Source of the DNA: Chloroflexota bacterium
GTDB lineage: Bacteria; Chloroflexota; Anaerolineae; B4-G1; SLSP01
NCBI GenBank assembly: GCA_022707725.1
Contig: JAKJAB010000095.1
Location: 331-11,093, forward strand
DNA length: 10,763 bases
Direction of reading: 5' to 3'
The number at the start of each line of letters is the position of its first letter. Positions within the stretch are counted from its first letter, which is position 1. This document shows, in pieces, positions 6,592 through 10,763 of this stretch. The notes under the pieces were generated by a model, which saw only the letters and a list, made by a program, of their open reading frames with translations, was not told where the DNA came from and did not search any database. The translations under genes and the position numbers were made by a program.

Positions 6592-6794
6592 TGGCGAAGA
6601 TGTTGCGCATTACACTGGTACGTAGCCCTATTGGCTATTCCATTCGCCAGAAGCAAACTGTGCGAGCATTGGGACTGCGGAAGTTGCAGCAGATCGTGGA
6701 ACACCCTGATAACCCGGCTGTGCGCGGGATGGTGAATAAGATTTCGCACTTGTTACGTGTTGAAGAAGTGGCGTCACCGGGTGACGCAGCTTAA
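6591..6794 (+). CDS. rpmD: 50S ribosomal protein L30
   Basis: Small large-subunit protein of 67 residues (family about 60). It shows LRITLVRSPIGYSIRQKQTVRALGL at residues 5-29 and the LLRVEEV strand near the end, both typical, plus a short SPGDAA tail. The ATG shares its A with the rpsE stop (TAATG) and is preceded by GGAGGAGAAG (6574-6583) inside rpsE. A longer open frame extends upstream to 6333, but that part is out of frame with rpsE and non-conserved, so 6591 is the start. It sits between rpsE and rplO as in most spc operons. Confidence 0.97.
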   Translation: MAKMLRITLVRSPIGYSIRQKQTVRALGLRKLQQIVEHPDNPAVRGMVNKISHLLRVEEVASPGDAA

Positions 6795-6799
6795 GGTGT

Positions 6800-6805
6800 G
6801 GAGGA
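6800..6805 (+). promoter_or_regulatory. Shine-Dalgarno sequence deciding the rplO start
   Basis: GGAGGA precedes ATG 6810 by four bases. The in-frame GTG at 6798 would start before this site and has no adequate spacing to an upstream one, so 6810 is preferred. Confidence 0.8.
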
Positions 6806-6809
6806 TACC

Positions 6810-7292
6810 ATGAAGTTACATGATTTGCAGCCCGCTGAGGGCGCAAAAAAAGACAGAAAGCGCAAGGGTCGTGGTATCGCTGCCGGTCAAGGCAAGACGG
6901 CCGGTCGGGGTACGAAAGGCCAAAAAGCGCGCAGTGGCCCGGGTATGGGGCCATACTTTGAAGGTGGGCAACTGCCTTTGGTGCGCAAGATCCCATTTGT
7001 CCGTGGTTATAAGTTCTTTAACCCGTACAAAGTGACGTTCATGCCGGTGAACCTTGGACAGATCGCGGAGCGATTTGCGGCCCAGGCCGTCGTTTCTCCG
7101 GAAACCCTGGTTGAAGTCGGGTTGATCAAGCATGCGGATGATCTGGTGGTCGTGTTGGGTGAGGGCGAGATCGATCGTCCCTTGACCGTGACGGTCCATC
7201 GCATCTCGGCTGCAGCGCGGGCCAAGATCGAGGCTGTGGGCGGCGTGGTGGAACTGCTGCCGTGGACACGCGGCGGGTATCACACCCGTTAA
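6810..7292 (+). CDS. rplO: 50S ribosomal protein L15
   Basis: Early-binding 23S rRNA protein with a long extended N-terminus that reaches into the 50S core. It has 160 residues, close to the usual 145-160. The N-terminus MKLHDLQPAEGAKK is canonical and leads into the Gly/Arg/Lys-rich tail RKRKGRGIAAGQGKTAGRG and KARSGPGMGPYFEGGQLPLVRK, the L15 hallmark. The C-terminal globular domain follows. I chose ATG 6810 over GTG 6798 because the conserved N-terminus and the Shine-Dalgarno spacing agree. It is 15 bases after rpmD and 41 before secY. Confidence 0.97.
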   Translation: MKLHDLQPAEGAKKDRKRKGRGIAAGQGKTAGRGTKGQKARSGPGMGPYFEGGQLPLVRKIPFVRGYKFFNPYKVTFMPVNLGQIAERFAAQAVVSPETLVEVGLIKHADDLVVVLGEGEIDRPLTVTVHRISAAARAKIEAVGGVVELLPWTRGGYHTR

Positions 7293-7333
7293 TCGGTGTA
7301 GGCTGATGGGTTTATCTTTGACGGAGGCAAGTC

Positions 7334-8665
7334 ATGCTTGAGGCCCTGCGTAATGCTTTCAAACTTCCGGATCTGCGCCGGCGGATTTTCTATACGGTTT
7401 TGATCCTGGTGATTTTCCGTATGGCGTCGAACATTCCCGTGCCTGGTGTGGATCGTTTGGCGCTCAAGGCCTTCTTTGACTCTGCGACGAGCGGTGGACA
7501 GGCGGCAGGACTGGGGCAGTTTGCCAATCTCTTGAACCTGTTGTCCGGTGGCGCGGTGCAGAACTTCTCGGTGCTCGCCGCGGGCGTCTATCCGTATGTG
7601 ACGGCGCAAATCGTCCTGCAACTGCTGCTGCCGATCTTCCCCAAGTGGGAACAGCGGATTAAGGAAGAGGGCGAAGAAGGCCAACGCAAGATGAACCAGT
7701 GGACGTTCTATCTGACCGTTCCCCTGGCCGCGTTGTCGGCGTTCGGGCAGGCGCAGCTCTTCCGCTCGGCGAGCATAGGGACGCAGCAGATCTTGCCCAA
7801 CTTCGGCTGGGGACCGGGCCAGATCCTACCCACCATCACGTTGTTGCTCACGATGACGGCGGGTACGATGTTTGCCGTCTGGTTGGGCGAGCTGATCTCC
7901 GAACAGGGCATCGGCAACGGTCTGTCGTTGATCATCTTCGGCGGTATCGTGTCGCGCGTGCCGTCCAGCTTCCGCAACATCTGGGAGACTGATGGCGTCG
8001 TCGGCATCCTGGTCTATATCGTTATCATGGTGTTGACGATCCTGTTCATCGTTTTCGTCCAGGATGGCGAGCGGCGGATCAAAGTGCAGTACGGGAAGCG
8101 CGTGCGCGGTATGAAAGTCTATGGGGGAGGCAGCACCTACATCCCGTTGAAGATCAACACTGCTGGCATGATCCCGTTGATCTTCGCCCAGTCCATTTTG
8201 GCCTTCCCGGCGGTCATCGCGCAGTTCTTCCTGAGCAGTACCAACCCGGGTGTCGTGAAATTCGCGAATAGCGTCGTGGGTTTCTTCGGCGGCGACAATA
8301 TCTGGTACGCGCCGCTCTATTTCCTGGCCGTCTTTGGACTGACTTACTTTTACACGTTCGTGATGATCGAGCAACAAAACCTGCCGGAGATGCTCCAGAA
8401 ACAGGGCGGTTTTATCCCTGGTGTGCGGCCGGGCAAAAAGACCGAGGAGCATATTCTGGGGATTTACAAGCGCATCACCCTGGCAGGCGCGTTGTTCTTG
8501 GGGATCGTAGCGGTGTTGCCTTACATCGTAGGGCTTTTTATGAAATCCAATCAGATGCTCATTCAGAGTTCGGGCTTGCTGATCGTTGTAGGGACGGTGA
8601 TGGACACTGTGCGCCAGTTGGAAGCGCAACTGCTCATGCGTAACTACGAGGGCTTCCTGCGCTAA
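7334..8665 (+). CDS. secY: Protein translocase subunit SecY
   Basis: Channel-forming subunit of the SecYEG translocon in the cytoplasmic membrane; it passes or inserts unfolded proteins driven by SecA or the ribosome. The 443 residues fit the ten-helix family. The first membrane segment is near 17-36. The plug region LLNLLSGGAVQNFSVLAAG covers 66-84. Further hydrophobic segments fall near 122-143, 165-186, 194-208, 221-242, 276-300, 327-346, 382-403 and 410-426. The cytoplasmic C5 loop has FIPGVRPGKKT at 360-370, with Arg365 matching E. coli Arg357, needed for SecA-driven export. The C-terminus AQLLMRNYEGFLR is typical. GGAGG at 7323-7327 precedes the ATG. Unlike many genomes, adk, map and infA do not follow. 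Confidence 0.98.
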   Translation: MLEALRNAFKLPDLRRRIFYTVLILVIFRMASNIPVPGVDRLALKAFFDSATSGGQAAGLGQFANLLNLLSGGAVQNFSVLAAGVYPYVTAQIVLQLLLPIFPKWEQRIKEEGEEGQRKMNQWTFYLTVPLAALSAFGQAQLFRSASIGTQQILPNFGWGPGQILPTITLLLTMTAGTMFAVWLGELISEQGIGNGLSLIIFGGIVSRVPSSFRNIWETDGVVGILVYIVIMVLTILFIVFVQDGERRIKVQYGKRVRGMKVYGGGSTYIPLKINTAGMIPLIFAQSILAFPAVIAQFFLSSTNPGVVKFANSVVGFFGGDNIWYAPLYFLAVFGLTYFYTFVMIEQQNLPEMLQKQGGFIPGVRPGKKTEEHILGIYKRITLAGALFLGIVAVLPYIVGLFMKSNQMLIQSSGLLIVVGTVMDTVRQLEAQLLMRNYEGFLR

Positions 8666-8671
8666 AAAGTG

Positions 8672-8680
8672 TGGTATAAT
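8672..8680 (+). promoter_or_regulatory. Candidate internal promoter (extended -10)
   Basis: TGGTATAAT is a perfect match to the extended -10 consensus (TGn plus TATAAT) and starts seven bases after the secY stop. No -35 resembling TTGACA is seen 15-18 bases upstream, but extended -10 promoters can work without one. Transcription would begin near 8687 and give a leader of about 70 bases for rpmJ and the alpha genes. It is the only perfect extended -10 I noticed on the plus strand in an intergenic region. Confidence 0.6.
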
Positions 8681-8709
8681 AACCAGCCGTGTGTATGCTG
8701 TCCGGCTAT

Positions 8710-8726
8710 GAACCGCGAGAAGGTTC
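8710..8726 (+). other. Small hairpin in the rpmJ leader
   Basis: GAACC (8710-8714) and GGTTC (8722-8726) form a 5-bp inverted repeat around seven bases. An upstream pair, AGCCG (8685-8689) and CGGCT (8703-8707), could form another 5-bp stem. A TTTTT run lies at 8733-8737, six bases after the second stem. The stems are short, so this may be chance; an attenuator or a protein-binding leader is possible. Confidence 0.25.
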
Positions 8727-8754
8727 TAATGGTTTTTAGGAAGGAGTTGGAATC

Positions 8755-8868
8755 ATGAAAGTATCACCATCTGTCAAGCGGCGCTGTCCGAAGTGCAAGA
8801 TCATTAAGCGGCGCGGGGTCATTCGCGTCATTTGCGACAATCCTAAGCACAAGCAGCGTCAAGGGTAA
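8755..8868 (+). CDS. rpmJ: 50S ribosomal protein L36 (zinc-binding form)
   Basis: The smallest large-subunit protein, a zinc ribbon that bridges 23S rRNA helices. The gene encodes 37 residues, exactly the usual length. It reads MKVSPSVKRRCPKCKIIKRR at the N-terminus and ends CDNPKHKQRQG. Zinc ligands are Cys11, Cys14, Cys27 and His32, so it is the metal-binding form. AAGGAG at 8741-8746, eight bases before the ATG, fixes the start. It comes 89 bases after secY and 42 before rpsM, so it heads the alpha block here, behind the candidate promoter. infA, its usual upstream neighbour, is missing. Confidence 0.97.
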   Translation: MKVSPSVKRRCPKCKIIKRRGVIRVICDNPKHKQRQG

Positions 8869-8890
8869 TTCTGTCCTTTTGGTCGATTTT

Positions 8891-8897
8891 GAGGAGG
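8891..8897 (+). promoter_or_regulatory. Shine-Dalgarno sequence of rpsM with long spacing
   Basis: GAGGAGG is a strong match but lies 13 bases before ATG 8911, longer than the 5-9 bases seen for most genes here. An in-frame TAA at 8902-8904 rules out any start between the site and 8911, so the long spacing is real. Confidence 0.75.
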
Positions 8898-8910
8898 CTG
8901 GTAAACAAAT

Positions 8911-9300
8911 ATGGCACGTATAGCAGGAGTTGACCTGCCGCGCAACAAGCGTATCGAGATCGGTCTGACCTACATCTACGGTATTGGACGCAAGACCAGC
9001 GGCGAGATTCTGGAGAAGGCAGGAGTCGATCCCAGCAAGCATGACACGGATCTCACCGAGGCTGAACTGGCGTCGATTCGTGATGTTGTCGATCGTGAGT
9101 ATATCGTCGAAGGTGATCTGCGCCGCGAAGTGCAAATGAATATCAAGCGGCTGATCGAAATTGGCTCCTACCGTGGACTGCGCCATCGCCGCAACTTGCC
9201 GGTGCGTGGTCAACGCACGCGGACCAATGCACGCACCAAACGTGGTCCCAAGAAGACGGTTCCCGGTCGCGGTCGTCGCCGTGGCTCGAAGAAGAAGTAA
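8911..9300 (+). CDS. rpsM: 30S ribosomal protein S13
   Basis: Small-subunit head protein that bridges to the 50S central protuberance and whose tail touches P-site tRNA. It has 129 residues (family about 115-125). The N-terminus MARIAGVDLPRNKRIEIGLTYIYGIGR is canonical, with the helix-two-turn-helix region following. RGLRHRRNLPVRGQRTRTNARTKRGP at 88-113 is the family signature, followed by a highly basic Arg/Gly/Lys tail. The start is certain because an in-frame stop lies nine bases upstream. It is followed by a 61-base spacer holding a perfect hairpin. Confidence 0.98.
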   Translation: MARIAGVDLPRNKRIEIGLTYIYGIGRKTSGEILEKAGVDPSKHDTDLTEAELASIRDVVDREYIVEGDLRREVQMNIKRLIEIGSYRGLRHRRNLPVRGQRTRTNARTKRGPKKTVPGRGRRRGSKKK

Positions 9301-9305
9301 ACCTG

Positions 9306-9325
9306 ACCTGCCTGGGGCGGCAGGT
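9306..9325 (+). other. Perfect hairpin in the rpsM-rpsK spacer
   Basis: ACCTGCC (9306-9312) and GGCAGGT (9319-9325) are exact reverse complements of seven bases around a TGGGGC loop. Five of the seven pairs are G-C, so the stem should be stable in RNA. It begins six bases after the rpsM stop and no T run follows, which argues against an intrinsic terminator. It may be a binding, processing or RNA-protection element. Confidence 0.6.
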
Positions 9326-9361
9326 ATGAGTAACTGGTGGATAAGGAGCTAGGAGGATTTT

Positions 9362-9766
9362 ATGGCGAAACGTGCAGCTCGCACCGCGCGCAAGGCCGTT
9401 CGGCGCGTCAAGCGTAATGTGCCTCGCGGTTGCGTCTATATTCAAACAACGTTCAATAACACGATCATCACCGTGACGGACCCGCAGGGGAATGTGATGC
9501 GCTGGGGAAGCGCCGGCGCCGCGGGGTTCAAGGGAACACGCAAGAGCACGCCTTTTGCCGCGCGGTCGGCCGCGGAAAAAGTGGCAAAAGACGCCATCGA
9601 CAACGATGGATTGCAGGAAGTGGACGTGTTCGTCAAGGGCGCTGGCCCTGGTCGTGAGGCTTCGCTGCGCGCGCTGGCGGCCGTTGGGCTGCGCGTGCGT
9701 TCGATCGTAGATACGACGCCCATTCCACACAATGGGTGCCGACCGCCCAAAAGACGGCGCGTGTAA
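9362..9766 (+). CDS. rpsK: 30S ribosomal protein S11
   Basis: Small-subunit platform protein that lines the mRNA path at the E site with S7. It has 134 residues (family about 129). After a basic N-terminal tail it shows GCVYIQTTFNNTIITVTDPQGN at 23-44, the SAGAAGFKGTRKSTPFAA stretch at about 50-67, VFVKGAGPGREASLRAL, and the closing TPIPHNGCRPPKRRRV, all diagnostic. Two Shine-Dalgarno sequences lie in tandem: AAGGAG (9343-9348) and AGGAGG (9351-9356); the second is five bases from the ATG and is the likely one used. It lies 61 bases after rpsM and 36 before rpsD. Confidence 0.98.
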   Translation: MAKRAARTARKAVRRVKRNVPRGCVYIQTTFNNTIITVTDPQGNVMRWGSAGAAGFKGTRKSTPFAARSAAEKVAKDAIDNDGLQEVDVFVKGAGPGREASLRALAAVGLRVRSIVDTTPIPHNGCRPPKRRRV

Positions 9767-9802
9767 GTCGATGCAAGTCGGAAGCAAGCATAAGGAGAGG
9801 TT

Positions 9803-10441
9803 ATGGCAAGAAATATAGGACCTTCGTGCAAGCAGTGCCGGCGTGAAGGGAACAAGCTTTATCTCAAGGGCGACAAGTGTTACACTGAAAAGTGTCCCTT
9901 TGATGAGCGTGCTTATCCGCCCGGTCAGCATGGGAAAGAAACCGCTTTTCGCCGGCGCAAACTGACGGATTATGCCATGCAGTTGCGCGAAAAGCAGAAG
10001 GCGCGTCGGATTTATGGCGTGCTGGAACGGCAGTTCCGTCGTTATTACCACGAGGCGCAGCGGCGTCCCGGGTTGACGGGTGAGAACTTATTGACCGTGC
10101 TAGAAAGCCGGTTGGACAACATCGTTTATCGGCTGGGTCTGGCTGACTCGCGCGCTGCGGCGCGCCAATTGGTCCAGCATGGGCACTTTACAGTTAACGG
10201 TCGCAAGACGAATATCCCGTCTTTCCTGGTACGCCCTAACGATGTGGTGGGGGTGCGGCCAGAAAGCCGGCGCGCCAAGTACTTCAAGGAGCGCAAGGAC
10301 CTGCTCGGCAAGCGCGCCGTGCCGGCCTGGTTGAGCCTCGATGAAGAAACGATGGATGGGCGTGTGTTGGTGTTGCCGACGCGACAAGAAATTGATGTGC
10401 CGGTGCAAGAGCAGTTGATCGTCGAATTCTACTCACGCTAA
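9803..10441 (+). CDS. rpsD: 30S ribosomal protein S4 (zinc-binding form)
   Basis: Primary 16S rRNA binder that nucleates 30S assembly; in E. coli it also represses the alpha operon by binding the leader mRNA. It has 212 residues, the usual length. The N-terminus carries a zinc site at Cys9, Cys12, Cys26 and Cys31, as in S4 proteins that retain the metal. YPPGQHG at 38-44 is typical. The S4 RNA-binding domain spans about 102-166 with ESRLDNIVYRLGLADSRAAARQ and GHFTVNGRKTNIPS. The C-terminus ends EQLIVEFYSR. AAGGAG (9792-9797) is five bases from the ATG. It is 36 bases after rpsK and 17 before rpoA. Confidence 0.98.
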   Translation: MARNIGPSCKQCRREGNKLYLKGDKCYTEKCPFDERAYPPGQHGKETAFRRRKLTDYAMQLREKQKARRIYGVLERQFRRYYHEAQRRPGLTGENLLTVLESRLDNIVYRLGLADSRAAARQLVQHGHFTVNGRKTNIPSFLVRPNDVVGVRPESRRAKYFKERKDLLGKRAVPAWLSLDEETMDGRVLVLPTRQEIDVPVQEQLIVEFYSR

Positions 10442-10458
10442 AGCAGACAGGAGGCGCC

Positions 10459-10763
10459 ATGTTAGCAGCACCAGTTCTGCCGAAAGTCGAGGTGGAGGTC
10501 AATACTCAACAGTATGGCCGTTATGTGGTCGGCCCGCTGGAGAGTGGCTATGGGGTGACGTTGGGGAATTCCTTGCGGCGCGTGTTGTTGTCGTCGTTGG
10601 AAGGCGCGGCGATCACCGCTGTCCGAGCCACCGATATTCCGCACGAGTTCTCCGCGATTCCGGGCGTGCGGGAGGATGTGATTCAGGTCATTCTCAGACT
10701 GAAGCAAATTCGCCTCTCACTGGAAGGCGAAGGCCCGCAGTATATGACGCTGCGGATCGCAGG
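10459..10763 (+). CDS. rpoA: DNA-directed RNA polymerase alpha subunit (3' partial)
   Basis: Alpha subunit of RNA polymerase; its N-terminal domain dimerises and nucleates assembly with beta and beta'. The frame runs open to the window end, giving 101 residues of a protein normally about 310-330 long. The N-terminus is MLAAPVLPKVEVEVNTQQYG. The dimerisation region follows as PLESGYGVTLGNSLRRVLLSS at 26-46, which contains the paired arginines (40-41) equivalent to the conserved E. coli segment. HEFSAIPGVREDVIQVILRLK continues the pattern. The start is supported by AGGAGG at 10449-10454, four bases from the ATG. It lies 17 bases after rpsD. The C-terminal domain is outside the window. Confidence 0.97.
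   Translation, partial: MLAAPVLPKVEVEVNTQQYGRYVVGPLESGYGVTLGNSLRRVLLSSLEGAAITAVRATDIPHEFSAIPGVREDVIQVILRLKQIRLSLEGEGPQYMTLRIA

Noticed and set aside
7826..8629. Antisense open frame of 267 codons opposite secY
   Set aside because: The translation is rich in His, Asp and Arg with no domain pattern; it is a shadow of secY codon usage.
8710..8737. Intrinsic terminator after secY
   Set aside because: The stem is only 5 bp and the T run begins six bases after it, so it does not fit a standard terminator, and essential genes follow at once.
9326..9352. Eight-codon open frame between rpsM and rpsK (MSNWWIRS)
   Set aside because: No Shine-Dalgarno sequence precedes it and such short frames arise by chance; it ends inside the rpsK ribosome-binding region.
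9765..9780. Direct repeat AAGTCG twice, ten bases apart, after rpsK
   Set aside because: A six-base repeat is within chance expectation and matches no known site.
9143..10051. Antisense open frame of 302 codons across rpsM, rpsK and rpsD
   Set aside because: It lies opposite three certain ribosomal genes, shows no recognisable domain and has the composition expected from reverse-complemented GC-rich coding DNA.
1..10763. Mobile element, CRISPR array, defence gene or other accessory system
   Set aside because: Every gene is a core ribosomal, SecY or RNA polymerase gene in conserved order, and no spacer exceeds 89 bases.

Overview
The window is one uninterrupted run of 23 plus-strand genes: the distal S10 operon, the whole spc operon and the alpha operon, which together encode ribosomal proteins, the SecY translocon subunit and the RNA polymerase alpha subunit. 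It opens inside rplB (L2, 5' end missing) and closes inside rpoA (3' end missing). No mobile element, CRISPR array, tRNA, rRNA or non-housekeeping gene is visible. I looked for a novel system and did not find one; the points of interest are small and lie in spacers and in one ribosomal protein loop.

Organism: a bacterium of moderately high GC. The four-cysteine forms of S4, S14, L24 and L36, the sequence style of S4 and L29, and the complete S10-spc-alpha order fit Chloroflexota (Anaerolineae or a related class) best. This is pattern recognition, not a phylogeny.

Layout. Positions 1-2807 hold rplB, rpsS, rplV, rpsC, rplP and rpmC; 2804-3055 is rpsQ, the end of the S10 block. Positions 3068-8665 are the spc block: rplN, rplX, rplE, rpsN, rpsH, rplF, rplR, rpsE, rpmD, rplO, secY. 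Positions 8755-10763 are the alpha block: rpmJ, rpsM, rpsK, rpsD, rpoA. The adk-map-infA genes that many bacteria carry between secY and rpmJ are absent; an 89-base spacer with a consensus extended -10 promoter sits there instead.

The genes are packed tightly (overlaps of 4 and 1 bases, most spacers under 50 bases) and nearly all have a strong Shine-Dalgarno sequence, so they are probably co-transcribed and partly translationally coupled. The longest spacers are secY-rpmJ (89 bases), rplE-rpsN (70), rpsM-rpsK (61) and rpsC-rplP (50). The first three hold candidate RNA hairpins that may adjust expression within the long transcript. No stretch without a gene exceeds 100 bases. Together the products build both ribosomal subunits, insert proteins in the membrane (SecY) and assemble RNA polymerase (alpha).
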